DNA of 44,903 nucleotides from positions 1 through 44,903 of the forward strand of contig JBAZOO010000032.1 in assembly GCA_041648735.1 (NCBI GenBank), read 5' to 3'. Under the pieces are notes generated by a model, which had not been told where the DNA came from, ran no database searches, and saw only the letters and a list, made by a program, of their open reading frames with translations. The position numbers and the translations under genes are program-made. Position 1 is the first letter of the stretch, and every line of letters begins with the position of its first letter. The DNA is from JBAZOO01 sp041648735. GTDB lineage: Bacteria > Verrucomicrobiota > Lentisphaeria > Oligosphaerales > CAITYL01. Positions 7,736-16,321 of the stretch are shown here, piece after piece.

Positions 7736-8638
7736 GTGAAGTACAGCTACACCATCCGGATTGCACCGGGCATCGAATACGAGGCGGTGGCCGACGCGGC
7801 GCTGCCGCTGGCGCCGGGCACGCGGGTCATCGTCCAGTGCGAACGCTACGAGGACTGCGGCACGGTGCGGACTCCGCGCGGCCCGGAGCCGGCCGACGAA
7901 GAGGCCATGCTCAAGGCGGCGCTCACCCCGGAGAAGGGGCGGCCGATCCAGGGGAATGGGACGCCCGTGGTGCTGCGCATCGCCACGCCCCACGACCTCC
8001 AGCAGGTGGCGGAGAACGCCGAGCGCGCCGCCGCCATGGAGGCCACCGTCCAGGGCAAGGTCCACGAACACCATTTGGCGATGAAGCTCGTCAGCCGCCA
8101 CTATGTCTTCGACCGCAACCTGCTGGTGATCCAGTTCGCCGCCGACGGCCGCGTTGATTTCCGCGAACTGCTGCGCGACCTCTCCCGCACCCTCCGCCTG
8201 CGCGTGGAACTGCGCCAGATCGGGGTGCGGGACGAGACCGCCGCCTTCGGCGGCTTCGGCTGCTGCGGCCAGCCGCTTTGCTGCAGCCGCTTCCTCCACG
8301 ACTTCCACAGCATCAATGTCAAGCTCGCCAAGGAACAGGGGCTCTCCCTCAATCCCGCCAACATCTCCGGCGCCTGCGGCCGCCTCAAGTGCTGCCTGCG
8401 CTACGAGGCGGAAGGCTACCGCGACCTCCGCGCCCGCCTGCCGCGCCCCGGCACCGTCGTCGAGACGCCCGAGGGGCGCGGCCGGGTAGTCGAGCTGCTG
8501 CCGCTCAAGCAGGCGGTGAAGGTCAGCCTCGCCCCCGCGGCGGGCGGCGAGGGCGGCTCGCGCCTCGTCGAACTGCCAGCCACCGACTTGCGCGAAATCC
8601 CGGCCGCCCCCGGCCCGGATGCGGCCGGCCGCGATTGA
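7736..8638 (+). CDS. PSP1-domain protein, RicT/YaaT-like
   Basis: A 300-residue protein with the PSP1 domain. In Bacillus the RicT (YaaT) member joins RicA and RicF in an Fe-S-containing complex that affects phosphorelay and RNase Y-dependent mRNA processing. The conserved cysteine clusters are visible: CCGQPLCC (about residues 178-186) and CGRLKCC (about 212-220). The start is GTG at 7736, with GGGGA about 8 bases upstream. An ORF in another frame overlaps it but lacks family motifs. It ends 9 bases from the convergent nadE stop. Codons 44-47 contain one copy of the GCGGACTCCGC palindrome. Confidence 0.8.
   Translation: MKYSYTIRIAPGIEYEAVADAALPLAPGTRVIVQCERYEDCGTVRTPRGPEPADEEAMLKAALTPEKGRPIQGNGTPVVLRIATPHDLQQVAENAERAAAMEATVQGKVHEHHLAMKLVSRHYVFDRNLLVIQFAADGRVDFRELLRDLSRTLRLRVELRQIGVRDETAAFGGFGCCGQPLCCSRFLHDFHSINVKLAKEQGLSLNPANISGACGRLKCCLRYEAEGYRDLRARLPRPGTVVETPEGRGRVVELLPLKQAVKVSLAPAAGGEGGSRLVELPATDLREIPAAPGPDAAGRD
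7867..7877. repeat. Iterated palindrome copy (GCGGACTCCGC)
   Basis: Inside the PSP1 gene, read as xxG CGG ACT CCG C (Arg-Thr-Pro). The Thr codon ACT is unusual in this GC-biased DNA. Confidence 0.5.
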
Positions 8639-8647
8639 GCCCGCCGC

Positions 8648-10597
8648 TCACAGCCGGCGGAGCCATTCCCCGGCGGCGGCGTCGCTGGGCATCCGCCAGT
8701 CGCTCCGCGGCGAGAGGCAGAGCGAGCCGACCTTGGGGCCGTCGGGCAGGCAGGAGCGCTTGAACTGGTGGCGGAAGAAGCGGGTCAGGAAAAGTTCCAG
8801 CCAGTTGTGGATGGTTTCCGCCCAGTGCCGGCCGGCGAAGGCGAGCCCGGCCAGCCATTGGATCTTGGCCGGCGGCGCGCCGCGGCGGACCAGGTGGTAG
8901 AGGAAGAAGTCGTGCAGTTCGTAGGGGCCGACGACCGCCTCGGTGTGCTGGACGATGTTGCCGGCGGCGTCGGGCGGCAGCAGTTCCGGGGAGATCGGCG
9001 TGGCCAGGATGTCGCGCAGCGTCGCGGCGGCCTTGGCGGCAAGCTTGTGGTCGGCGACCCATTCCAGCAGATGCCGCACCAGCGTCTTGGGCACGCCGGC
9101 ATTGACCGCGTACATCGACATGTGGTCGCCGTTGTAGGTACACCAGCCGAGGGCGAGTTCGGAGAGGTCGCCGGTGCCGACCACCAGGCCGTTGACCATG
9201 TTGGCGCGGTTCATCAAAAGCTGGGTGCGCTCGCGGGCCTGGGTGTTCTCGTAGGCGATGTCGCCGGTGACGCCGTCGTGGCGGAGGTCGGCCAAGTGCT
9301 GGCGGCAGGCGGCGGTGATGTCGATCGTCTCCAGCCCCAGCCCCAGGTGGCGGCAGAGGTCATGGACGTTCTTCAGGGTGCGTTTCGTGGTGCCGAACCC
9401 CGGCAGGGTCAGGCAGTGGATGCCCGTCTTCGGCAGCCCCGCGCGCCGGAAGGCCTCGCCGATCACCAGCAAGGCCAGGGTCGAATCCAGCCCGCCGGAG
9501 ACGCCGACCACCACGGCGCGGCAGCCACTGTGATGCAGCCGCGTGGCCAGGCCGGAACTTTGGATGGCGAAAATCTCTTCGCAGCGAGCATCGCGTTCCG
9601 CCGGATTGCCGGGCACGAACGGATAGGGATCAACCGGACGGCACAGCTCCGCGGGCGGCGCGGCTTCCAGGGCCGCGACGAAGCCGATGCGGCGGAAGGT
9701 GGGCCCCGGCGGCGCGGTGCGGCCGGCGGCACTCTCGCCGAACGCCTGGTTCTGCCGCCGTTCGTGCTCCAGGAAGCCCAGGTCCAGGTCGGCCGCCGTC
9801 AGGTGCGGAGTCCGCAAGAAGCGTTCGCCCGCCGCCAGCACCTGGCCGTTCTCGGCGATCAGGCAGTGGCCGCCAAACACCAGGTCGGTGGAGGATTCGC
9901 CGGGGCCGGAACTGGCATAGACGTAGGCGGCCAGGCAGCGGGCCGCCTGCTGGGCCACGAGCTGCCGGCGGTAGTCGGCCTTGCCCACCAGCTCGTTGCT
10001 GGCCGAGAGGTTGCACAGGACCGTCGCCCCCGCCAGGGCCTGGAAGGTGCTGGGCGGCAACGGCGCCCACAGATCCTCGCAGATCTCCACGCCGACCGTC
10101 AGCTCCGGCGCGTTCTCCGCCTGGAACAGCAGGTCAACCCCGAACGGCGCCTCCACCCCGGCCAGCCGGATGCTGCCGCCCCGGCAATCGGCGCCGGAGG
10201 AGAACCAGCGCATTTCGTAGAACTCGTGGTAGTTCGGCAGATGGACCTTCGGCACCACCCCCAGGAGCCGGCCCCGCTGGCAGGCCGCCGCCGCGTTGAA
10301 CAGCCGGCCAGCGGCGCGGACGGGCAGGCCGACGACGAACAGCGGCGCCAGCGGCCCCGTGGCCGCCAGGAACGCCGCCAGCCCGGCCTCCGCCGCCGCC
10401 AGCAAGGTTTCCTGGTGGAACAGGTCGGCGCAGGTGTAGCCGGTGAGCGCCAATTCGGGGAACACCACCAAGTCGGCCCCGGCGGCCGCGCCCTCCCTGG
10501 CCAAGTCGGCCAAGGCCTGGGTGTTGCCGGTGACATCCCCCGGACGGCACGGCGGCACGGCGGCGGCGGCTCTCAACAGACCGAAGGGACGATGCAT
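8648..10597 (-). CDS. nadE: Glutamine-dependent NAD+ synthetase
   Basis: A 649-residue two-domain enzyme that converts deamido-NAD to NAD with glutamine and ATP. The N-terminal nitrilase-type glutaminase domain (about 1-290) shows VVFPELALTGYTC (catalytic Glu), KVHLPNYHEF (Lys) and VGVEICEDLWAP (Cys). The C-terminal synthetase domain carries the ATP pyrophosphatase loop GVSGGLDSTLALL, then FGTTKRT and GTGDLSELALGW. Length and domain order match the long glutaminase-fused form. The start MHRPFGLLRAAAAVP fits the first beta strand of the amidase domain. A TATAGT box lies 78 bases upstream. Confidence 0.92.
   Translation of the reverse strand: MHRPFGLLRAAAAVPPCRPGDVTGNTQALADLAREGAAAGADLVVFPELALTGYTCADLFHQETLLAAAEAGLAAFLAATGPLAPLFVVGLPVRAAGRLFNAAAACQRGRLLGVVPKVHLPNYHEFYEMRWFSSGADCRGGSIRLAGVEAPFGVDLLFQAENAPELTVGVEICEDLWAPLPPSTFQALAGATVLCNLSASNELVGKADYRRQLVAQQAARCLAAYVYASSGPGESSTDLVFGGHCLIAENGQVLAAGERFLRTPHLTAADLDLGFLEHERRQNQAFGESAAGRTAPPGPTFRRIGFVAALEAAPPAELCRPVDPYPFVPGNPAERDARCEEIFAIQSSGLATRLHHSGCRAVVVGVSGGLDSTLALLVIGEAFRRAGLPKTGIHCLTLPGFGTTKRTLKNVHDLCRHLGLGLETIDITAACRQHLADLRHDGVTGDIAYENTQARERTQLLMNRANMVNGLVVGTGDLSELALGWCTYNGDHMSMYAVNAGVPKTLVRHLLEWVADHKLAAKAAATLRDILATPISPELLPPDAAGNIVQHTEAVVGPYELHDFFLYHLVRRGAPPAKIQWLAGLAFAGRHWAETIHNWLELFLTRFFRHQFKRSCLPDGPKVGSLCLSPRSDWRMPSDAAAGEWLRRL
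9805..9815. repeat. Iterated palindrome copy (GCGGAGTCCGC)
   Basis: Inside nadE. On the coding strand it reads TTG CGG ACT CCG CAC (Leu-Arg-Thr-Pro-His). On the plus strand the flanks extend it to GTGCGGAGTCCGCAA. Confidence 0.5.
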
Positions 10598-10675
10598 GGC
10601 TGGAACCCTCTTGGCGGCCGCCCCCCGGCACGGGCCAGGCGGACGGCGGGACGGATGCGGCGGGCGGACAACCGT

Positions 10676-10681
10676 ACTATA
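10676..10681 (-). promoter_or_regulatory. -10 box upstream of nadE
   Basis: Minus-strand TATAGT lies in the 94-bp gap between trpS and nadE. No convincing -35 is seen, because the position falls in the trpS 3' end. Confidence 0.35.
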
Positions 10682-10691
10682 CGCCGCCGCT

Positions 10692-11681
10692 TCAGCGCAG
10701 CCCCACCGCGTCGTAGACCTGGGCGAGCGTCCGCGCCGCCACGGCGCGGGCCCGTTCGGCGCCGGCCGCCAGGGCCGCGGCGATCCGCTCGGGCTGCGCC
10801 AGCAGCTCCGCGCGCCGGGCCCGGGCTTCGGCGAAATAGCCCCAGCACTTCTCGAACAGCATCTGCTTCACCTGTCCGTAGCCCAGGCCGCCGGCCAGGT
10901 AGCGCTGGCGCAGCTCCGCCACCTCCGGCGCCGCCGCCATCAGCTTGTACAGCGCGAAAAGGTTGCAGGTGTCGGGGTTCTTCGGCGCCTCCACCGGCGT
11001 CGAGTCGGTCTTGATTGACATGAACTTCTTGCGCAGCGCCTTCTCCTCGCCGAAGATCTCGATCGTGTTGTGGTAGCTCTTCGACATCTTCTGCCCGTCC
11101 AGCCCGGGAATGACGGCGACCTCCTCGCGGATCAACGGCTCGGGGACGGCCAGCAGCTTGCCGTACTGGTTGTTGAAGCGGACCGCCAGGTCGCGGGCCA
11201 CCTCCAGGTGCTGCTTCTGGTCCTTCCCCACCGGCACCCCCCAGGCCTGGTAGAGCAGGATGTCCGCCGCCATCAGCACGGGGTAGGAAAAAAGTCCGTG
11301 GTTGGGCGCAAACCCCTTGGCCAGCTTGTCCTTGTAGCTGTGGCAGCGCTCCAGCAGCCCCACCGGCGCCAGGCAGCTCAGCACCCAGGTCAGCTCCTGC
11401 ACCTGCGGCACGTCCGACTGCCGGAAGACGGCGACCCGCGCCGGATCCAGCCCGCAGGCGAGGAAGTCAAGGGCGACCTCACGCACCCGCGCCCGCAGCA
11501 GCGCCGGCTCCGGAAGCTGGGTCAGGGCATGGTAGTCGGCAATGAAATAGAAGCATTCATGGGTCTCTTGCAGCTCGATGGCCGGCTTCATCATCCCGAA
11601 ATAGTTGCCGAGGTGCAGCGTGCCCGACGGCTGGATGCCGGAGAGGATGCGCCGCGGGCCGCCGCTGGTCTGCTCGCTCAT
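10692..11681 (-). CDS. trpS: Tryptophanyl-tRNA synthetase
   Basis: A 329-residue class I aminoacyl-tRNA synthetase that charges tRNA-Trp, of normal bacterial length (about 330). The HIGH-type signature appears as GTLHLGNYFG after ILSGIQPSG, and KMSKSYHN is the KMSKS loop. GVPVGKDQKQHLEVARDLAVRFN is the usual core segment (quoted in part as a landmark). AAGGA lies about 10 bases upstream of the ATG. Confidence 0.95.
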   Translation of the reverse strand: MSEQTSGGPRRILSGIQPSGTLHLGNYFGMMKPAIELQETHECFYFIADYHALTQLPEPALLRARVREVALDFLACGLDPARVAVFRQSDVPQVQELTWVLSCLAPVGLLERCHSYKDKLAKGFAPNHGLFSYPVLMAADILLYQAWGVPVGKDQKQHLEVARDLAVRFNNQYGKLLAVPEPLIREEVAVIPGLDGQKMSKSYHNTIEIFGEEKALRKKFMSIKTDSTPVEAPKNPDTCNLFALYKLMAAAPEVAELRQRYLAGGLGYGQVKQMLFEKCWGYFAEARARRAELLAQPERIAAALAAGAERARAVAARTLAQVYDAVGLR

Positions 11682-11720
11682 GTGCAGTCAATCCTTCGCT
11701 GGTGGAAAGGCCAAGCCGGT

Positions 11721-11726
11721 ACTATA
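11721..11726 (-). promoter_or_regulatory. -10 box upstream of trpS
   Basis: Minus-strand TATAGT, 39 bases before the trpS start. The -35 position is GC-rich and not recognisable. Confidence 0.35.
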
Positions 11727-11808
11727 ACGCCGCCCCGCGCCCCCCTGGCGCCCGCGGTGGCCCGCCGGCCATCTCGGCCATGACTGTCCATGCCAGCCCA
11801 TGATCCCG

Positions 11809-11844
11809 TGGGGACAAGGAGAAAAGCCAAATTGCCTGTCCCCA
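11809..11844 (-). terminator. Stem-loop just after the AraC gene
   Basis: TGGGGACA and TGTCCCCA form an 8-bp stem with a 20-base loop, starting 13 bases past the stop of the minus-strand AraC gene. The loop is AT-rich and there is no T-run. It may act as a terminator. The GGGGACA arm recalls the dispersed GGCACCGGGGAC repeat. Confidence 0.35.
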
Positions 11845-11857
11845 AGCGCGGCGGCCG

Positions 11858-12661
11858 TCAGCGCACCTTGCCCGGAGGGATGCCCATGACCCGCTTGAAG
11901 ACGCGGGAGAAATAGAAGACATCCCGGAAGCCGGTCCGCTGGGCGGCCGCCTTCAGGGTGAGCCCTTCGTTGAGGATGAGGTGGTGGGCCTTGAGCACCC
12001 GTTCGCGGCGGATGAGCTGGGTGGGGGGAATCCCCAGTTCCCGGCGGAAAAGGGCGTTGATGTATTGGGGGGTGAGGGCGAAAGCGCGGGCCAGCGCCTG
12101 GCGCGACAGCGGCTCGTGGAGGTGGGCACGGATGTACTGGAGCATCCGGTCCAGGCGCGGGGAGGGGGAGAGGGTGCCGGCGGCCGCGCCACCCTGCCAT
12201 TGTTCCGCCAGACGCAGCCAGATGGCCCGGGCCAGCGTCTGCGCCAGCGGGGCGCGGTTGCGGCCGTAGCCGGAATGCGCGGTGGCGCCGCCGCGGAAGA
12301 GTTCGGGGAGCAGCGGATCGTCGCCGGCGTGGGTCAGCAATTGCGGTTCGGGCGCCAGCCGGTAGTCGCCATTCCCCCAACTGAGGCCGGGCAGCAGGTC
12401 GCAATGGAGGCAACTGATGACGCCGCCGGCCCCGAGCTGGCGGACGACATGTTCGCGGTTGGGCCGGAGGCAGAGGACGTCGCCGGGCCGCGCCAGCACC
12501 GGGGGCGTCCCCGGTTCGGCATAGCTGAATTCCCCGGCGAGAACCAGGATCAGCTCCAGGTCGGGGATGGTCCGTGGCCCCCAGGCGACGTTGGGGATGG
12601 GGGCGAAATGGTTGAAGTGGCGGACCTGCGGCTGGATCTCGGCGGGGGTGATGAATTTCAT
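11858..12661 (-). CDS. AraC-family transcriptional regulator
   Basis: A 267-residue regulator. The N-terminal part (about 1-140) is a cupin-type sensor (LILVLAGEFSY, RPGDVLCLRPNREH). The C-terminal part (about 165-267) has two helix-turn-helix motifs: LSRQALARAFALTPQYINALFRREL as the first and LTLKAAAQRTGFRDVFYFSRVFKR as the second. It is transcribed divergently from the UroD-like gene, with overlapping -10 boxes in the shared region, so it probably controls that gene. Such AraC regulators usually sense sugars or other small carbon sources; the ligand is unknown. Confidence 0.85.
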   Translation of the reverse strand: MKFITPAEIQPQVRHFNHFAPIPNVAWGPRTIPDLELILVLAGEFSYAEPGTPPVLARPGDVLCLRPNREHVVRQLGAGGVISCLHCDLLPGLSWGNGDYRLAPEPQLLTHAGDDPLLPELFRGGATAHSGYGRNRAPLAQTLARAIWLRLAEQWQGGAAAGTLSPSPRLDRMLQYIRAHLHEPLSRQALARAFALTPQYINALFRRELGIPPTQLIRRERVLKAHHLILNEGLTLKAAAQRTGFRDVFYFSRVFKRVMGIPPGKVR

Positions 12662-12710
12662 GGCTGCCGTTACGATTGTGCAAAAGAATGGCGTCTTCCA
12701 TCCATTGCTG

Positions 12711-12718
12711 ACTATAAT
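12711..12718. promoter_or_regulatory. Overlapping divergent -10 boxes (AraC / UroD-like genes)
   Basis: The octamer ACTATAAT reads TATAAT on the plus strand (12713-12718) and TATAGT on the minus strand (12711-12716). Polymerase could bind in only one direction at a time, so the two genes may compete. No good -35 is seen on either side, which suits activator-dependent promoters. Confidence 0.45.
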
Positions 12719-12804
12719 CCGCCATGCTATCTTTATTTACATTTGTCGGTCCTTCCCCAGTTTTGGCAATGGTTCGCCGGCGGAAGCCAACTTGGAGCGA
12801 GAGA

Positions 12805-13926
12805 ATGATGACCTACCGCGAACGTGTCCAGCGCTGCCTGCATTACGAGTCCTATGACCGGTTGCCGGTGGTGCATTTCGGGTTTTGGCCGGAGACGTTG
12901 CAGAAGTGGGCGGCGGAGGGGCACATCACCCCGGCGGAGGCCGAAGGGTGGGGGGACGGGAACGAGTTCGACTTCGCCATCGGCCGCAAGCTGGGGTTCG
13001 ACAGCAACTGGAGCGTCTGCTTTGGCGGGAACAGCGGGCTGTTGCCGGGGTTTGAGCCGCTGGTGCTGGAAAGGCTGCCGAACGGCGACAAGAAGGTGCG
13101 CAACGGCGACGGCGTCGTCGTTTTGCAGAACGATGCGGCCGGCTCGATCCCCGCCGAGATCGAGCATCTGCTGGTGGACCGCAAGAGCTGGGAGGAGCAT
13201 TATCTCCCCCGGGTGCAATACTCCCCCACGCGCATTGACTGGGCGGCGCTGGAGAAGCTGAAGGGGGCGGCGGCGCAGCGGGAAATGCCGCTGGGGATTT
13301 ACTGCGGCAGCCTGTTCGGGATGCTGCGCAACTGGGTGGGGGTGGTCGGCGCCTCCTACATCTATGCCGATGACGAAGCGCTGTTCGACGAGATGATCAA
13401 CGCGGTGGGGGAATTGAGCTTCCGGGTGGCCCAGGAGACGCTGGCGACGGGGGTGCGCTTCGACTTCGCCCATTTCTGGGAGGACATCTGCTTCAAGAAC
13501 GGGCCGCTGATCAGTCCGGCGGTGTTCCGGGAAAAGGTGGGGCCGCACTACCGGCGGATCACCGGGCTGCTGAAGGATCATGGCATTGACATTGTCTCGG
13601 TGGACTGCGACGGCTGCATTGACGCGCTGCTGCCGGTCTGGCTGGAGAACGGGGTCAACACCATGTTCCCGATCGAAGTCGGCACCTGGAACGCGAGCAT
13701 TGCGCCGTGGCGGGCGAAGTATGGGCGGCAGGTGCGGGGCGTGGGGGGGATGAACAAGGTGGTCTTTGCGCACGACTTCACGGCGGTGGACGCCGAGGTC
13801 GAACGGCTGAAGCCGCTGGTGGCGCTGGGCGGGTTCATCCCCTGCCCCGACCATCGGATTGCGCCGGACGCCAAGTGGGAAGTCGTCCGCCATTATTGCG
13901 AGCGGATGCGGGCGACCTTCGGCTGA
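12805..13926 (+). CDS. Uroporphyrinogen-decarboxylase-like (URO-D family) protein
   Basis: A protein of about 373 residues of the UroD/MtaA superfamily. It begins MMTYRERVQRCLHYESYDRLPV, typical of the branch related to corrinoid:CoM-type methyltransferases rather than heme-pathway HemE. The barrel shows DFAHFWEDICFKNGPL and VDCDGCIDALLPVWLENG, and ends GGFIPCPDHRIAPD, where Cys and His are plausible zinc ligands in methyltransferase members. The start at 12805 has GGAG at 12794-12797; an upstream in-frame start would add 27 residues without family character. In Lentisphaerota such genes often sit beside AraC regulators, and methyl-group or sugar catabolism is suspected. The exact reaction is unknown. 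Confidence 0.7.
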   Translation: MMTYRERVQRCLHYESYDRLPVVHFGFWPETLQKWAAEGHITPAEAEGWGDGNEFDFAIGRKLGFDSNWSVCFGGNSGLLPGFEPLVLERLPNGDKKVRNGDGVVVLQNDAAGSIPAEIEHLLVDRKSWEEHYLPRVQYSPTRIDWAALEKLKGAAAQREMPLGIYCGSLFGMLRNWVGVVGASYIYADDEALFDEMINAVGELSFRVAQETLATGVRFDFAHFWEDICFKNGPLISPAVFREKVGPHYRRITGLLKDHGIDIVSVDCDGCIDALLPVWLENGVNTMFPIEVGTWNASIAPWRAKYGRQVRGVGGMNKVVFAHDFTAVDAEVERLKPLVALGGFIPCPDHRIAPDAKWEVVRHYCERMRATFG

Positions 13927-14122
13927 GCGCGCCGGGCCCCCTTTTTCGGCGGCGGGCTTGATTTTTGCCGGGAAACGGGTGACATGCGCCTTCCCGGCCA
14001 CTCCGCCCCGCCCCCTGAACCCAGCCCCCAACCTCGCCGTGACCAGCCCCATGCGCCCGCCCGCCATCGCCAGCCAAGACCTGGTTTTCGAGTACCATGG
14101 AGGTGCCGTGGTCGCTGCGGCC

Positions 14123-14151
14123 GCCGCGCCGGGGCTGAACCGCGGCGCGGC
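14123..14151 (-). terminator. Candidate terminator after the FKBP gene
   Basis: GCCGCGCCG (14123-14131) and CGGCGCGGC (14143-14151) form a perfect 9-bp stem with an 11-base loop, 18 bases past the FKBP stop. It sits between convergent genes and could serve both. No T-run. Confidence 0.5.
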
Positions 14152-14168
14152 AAACCGGCGAGCCAAGG

Positions 14169-14798
14169 TCAGGCCTTGACGGCGAGCAGCTCGACGTCGA
14201 AGACCAAAGTGGCGTTGGGGCCGATGGCCTGGCCGGCGCCGCGTTCGCCATAGGCCAGTTGCGGCGGAACGAAGAAGCGCGCCTTGCCGCCCACTTGCAT
14301 GAGCTGCAGCCCCTCGGTCCAGCCGGGGATGACGCCATTGAGCGGGAAGGTGGCCGGCTCGCCGCGGGCGACCGAGCTGTCGAACACGGTGCTGTCAAGC
14401 AGGCGGCCCGTGTAGTGGACGGTCACTTCGTCGCTGGCGCTGGGCTGGATGCCGCTGCCCGCTTCGAGAGTCTGGTACTGGAGGCCGCTGGCGGTGACCT
14501 GGACGTCGGGCTTGCCCTGGTTCTCGGCCAGGAACGCCTGCCCTTCCTGGAGGTTGCGCGCCGCCTGGTCGCCATGGGCTTTCGCCGCCTGCTGCTGCAG
14601 CGTCTGTTGGAACGCCTGCATCACGGCCTGGAATTCCTCGCGCCCAAGGGCGGGCTGGGTGCCGGCGAAGATGTCCGCCGCGCCTTGGCTGAAGGCCTCG
14701 AAGTCAACCTTGAGCGGCAGCCGGCGGAGGTTGGTGCCGATGTCGAGGCCGAGGCAGTAGCTGGTCTTGCGTTCCGCGGTGTCGAGGGGGATGGACAT
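14169..14798 (-). CDS. FKBP-type peptidyl-prolyl cis-trans isomerase
   Basis: A 209-residue protein. The N-terminal helical part (about 1-95, with DTAERKTSYCLGLDIG and a Gln/Ala-rich helix) matches the dimerisation domain of FklB/Mip-type isomerases. The C-terminal FKBP domain (about 100-209) has VHYTGRLLDSTVFDSS, GVIPGWTEGLQLM and FFVPPQLAYGERGAG, covering the active-site residues. No signal peptide is visible, so it is likely cytoplasmic like FklB. It catalyses proline isomerisation and chaperones folding. The promoter is at 14895-14922. The symbol fklB would be a guess. Confidence 0.88.
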   Translation of the reverse strand: MSIPLDTAERKTSYCLGLDIGTNLRRLPLKVDFEAFSQGAADIFAGTQPALGREEFQAVMQAFQQTLQQQAAKAHGDQAARNLQEGQAFLAENQGKPDVQVTASGLQYQTLEAGSGIQPSASDEVTVHYTGRLLDSTVFDSSVARGEPATFPLNGVIPGWTEGLQLMQVGGKARFFVPPQLAYGERGAGQAIGPNATLVFDVELLAVKA

Positions 14799-15130
14799 GG
14801 GGGGGATCCTGTCGGGTCGGGCGGGAGTGGCTTCGGGACCGCCGCGACGGTCAGGAGGGGACCATCCGGGAACGGCGGCCGGCGAAAGGTGGCAACCATA
14901 GAGCCGGAACGCGGCTTGTCAAGGGCTCTCGCCCCAGCGGTGTTGACAAAACCTGACACGGGTGGCAAACCAAGGACTTCATGCCCCGGGTTTCTGCAAC
15001 TTGGGCCAACCTGGCGGCGGGGGTGCCGATCGCGCTTCTGGCCTGGCTGACGCCGGTTCCGACACCGGAGCCGATGGTCAACAGTCCCGCCGTCGAGGAG
15101 GGTTCCCGGCGCAGACCGCCCAAGGCGACC
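14799..15130. other. Intergenic region upstream of the FKBP gene
   Basis: No gene is seen in these 332 bases between the FKBP start and the dprA stop. The region holds the FKBP promoter and no recognised repeat. Confidence 0.5.
14895..14922 (-). promoter_or_regulatory. Sigma70-type promoter of the FKBP gene
   Basis: On the minus strand a perfect TTGACA (14917-14922), a 16-base spacer and TATGGT (14895-14900). The leader would be about 90 nt. Confidence 0.6.
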
Positions 15131-16321
15131 TTAGCCCAAGGTGCGGCGGAGGGTGGCCCGGCGGCCGGGGAGCTGGCTGACGACGTGGCGGAGTTCCAGC
15201 CCGAGCAGGGCGCCAAGCACCTTGGAGGCGGCTTCGTTGAGGCCGGCCACCAAGTCGTCAATGGCCGTTTCGCCCCGGGGCCGGAGCCAGTCGACGATGC
15301 GCCGCTCCAGCTCGCTGAAGGGCATGCCGGCAAAGGGATCCGGTTCGGTCTCCGGCGCACCGCCGGCGGCGGCGCGTGGGGCGGGGGCGGCGGAACCCGA
15401 AGCCGCCCGTTGCGGAGTCCGCAGCTCGGCCTGGAAGCCGGGCAGGGCCAGCAGTTCGTCCAGGACGTCGCTGAACGATTCCACGAGGCGGGCGCCGTCC
15501 TTGAGCAGGGCGTGGCAGCCGCGGGCCTGCGGGTTGTCCACCCGGCCGGGCACGGCGAAGACGGCGCGCCCCTGCTCCAGCGCCTGGCCGGCGGTGATCA
15601 GCGAGCCGCTTTGCAGGCCGGCCTCGACGACGACGGTGCCGAGGGTCATGCCGGCGATGAGCCGGTTGCGCATCGGAAAGGTCCCCTTGTCGGCCGGATA
15701 GGCCATGGGGAATTCGGAGACCAGGGCGCCGCCCTCCTCGACCAGGCGCCGGGCGAGGTTCAAGTTCTCCTGCGGATAGATTCGGCCGAGGCCGCTGCCA
15801 AGGACGGCGACGGTGCAGCCATGGGCGTTGACCACGGCCTGGTGCGCGACCGTGTCGATGCCGCGGGCCAGGCCGGAGACGACGCTCCAGCCGGCCTGGG
15901 CCGCCGCGGTGGCCAGGGTTTCGGCCATGAGGCAGCCATAGGGGGTGGTGTGGCGGGAGCCGACGATGGCGAGGGAGCGGTCGAGGCGGTCGAGCGCCCC
16001 TTCCGGGCCGCGGACGTAGAGGCAGAGCGGCGGGTCGTGGATTTCGGTGAGGCGGCGCGGATACTCGGCGTCCTGCCGGGTCAGGATGCGCACCCCGGCG
16101 CGCTCCGCCAGCCCCAGTTCGCGCTGGAGGTCAACCGTCTTTTCCCAGCCGGCAATGGTCCGCGCCAAGACCTCGCCGATGCCGGGCACGGCCGTCAGTT
16201 CACCGGCGCTGGCCCGGAGGATGGCGGCCGGCTCGCCGAAGCCCATCAGGAGGCGGGTGACGCGGGCGGGGCCGATCCCCGGCAGGCAGTTGAGGATGAT
16301 GGTCGCTTCATGGTTGTCCAC
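15131..16321 (-). CDS. dprA: DNA-processing protein A (DprA)
   Basis: A protein of about 396 residues that loads RecA on incoming single-stranded DNA during natural transformation. A helix-hairpin-helix start (LPGIGPARVTRLL, VPGIGEVLA) is followed by the Rossmann-like core with VGSRHTTPYG, VSGLARGIDT, GSGLGRIYP and GTFPMRNRLIAG. A C-terminal winged-helix region starts near FSELERRIVDWLRP. I chose GTG at 16321, just before the helix-hairpin-helix; it overlaps the aroB stop by 14 bp. The frame stays open upstream inside aroB, but that part is not family sequence. A linker of about 35 residues rich in Ala/Pro precedes the winged helix. Confidence 0.88.
   Translation of the reverse strand: MDNHEATIILNCLPGIGPARVTRLLMGFGEPAAILRASAGELTAVPGIGEVLARTIAGWEKTVDLQRELGLAERAGVRILTRQDAEYPRRLTEIHDPPLCLYVRGPEGALDRLDRSLAIVGSRHTTPYGCLMAETLATAAAQAGWSVVSGLARGIDTVAHQAVVNAHGCTVAVLGSGLGRIYPQENLNLARRLVEEGGALVSEFPMAYPADKGTFPMRNRLIAGMTLGTVVVEAGLQSGSLITAGQALEQGRAVFAVPGRVDNPQARGCHALLKDGARLVESFSDVLDELLALPGFQAELRTPQRAASGSAAPAPRAAAGGAPETEPDPFAGMPFSELERRIVDWLRPRGETAIDDLVAGLNEAASKVLGALLGLELRHVVSQLPGRRATLRRTLG
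15412..15422. repeat. Iterated palindrome copy (GCGGAGTCCGC)
   Basis: Inside dprA, read on the coding strand as CTG CGG ACT CCG CAA (Leu-Arg-Thr-Pro-Gln) at the start of the linker. With flanks it is TTGCGGAGTCCGCAG. Confidence 0.5.

Noticed and set aside
8768..11014. Long plus-strand open frame (748 codons) opposite nadE and trpS
   Set aside because: It is antisense to two genes with clear catalytic motifs. Its product is a Gly/Arg/Gln-rich string without domains, as expected from the shadow of GC-rich coding DNA.
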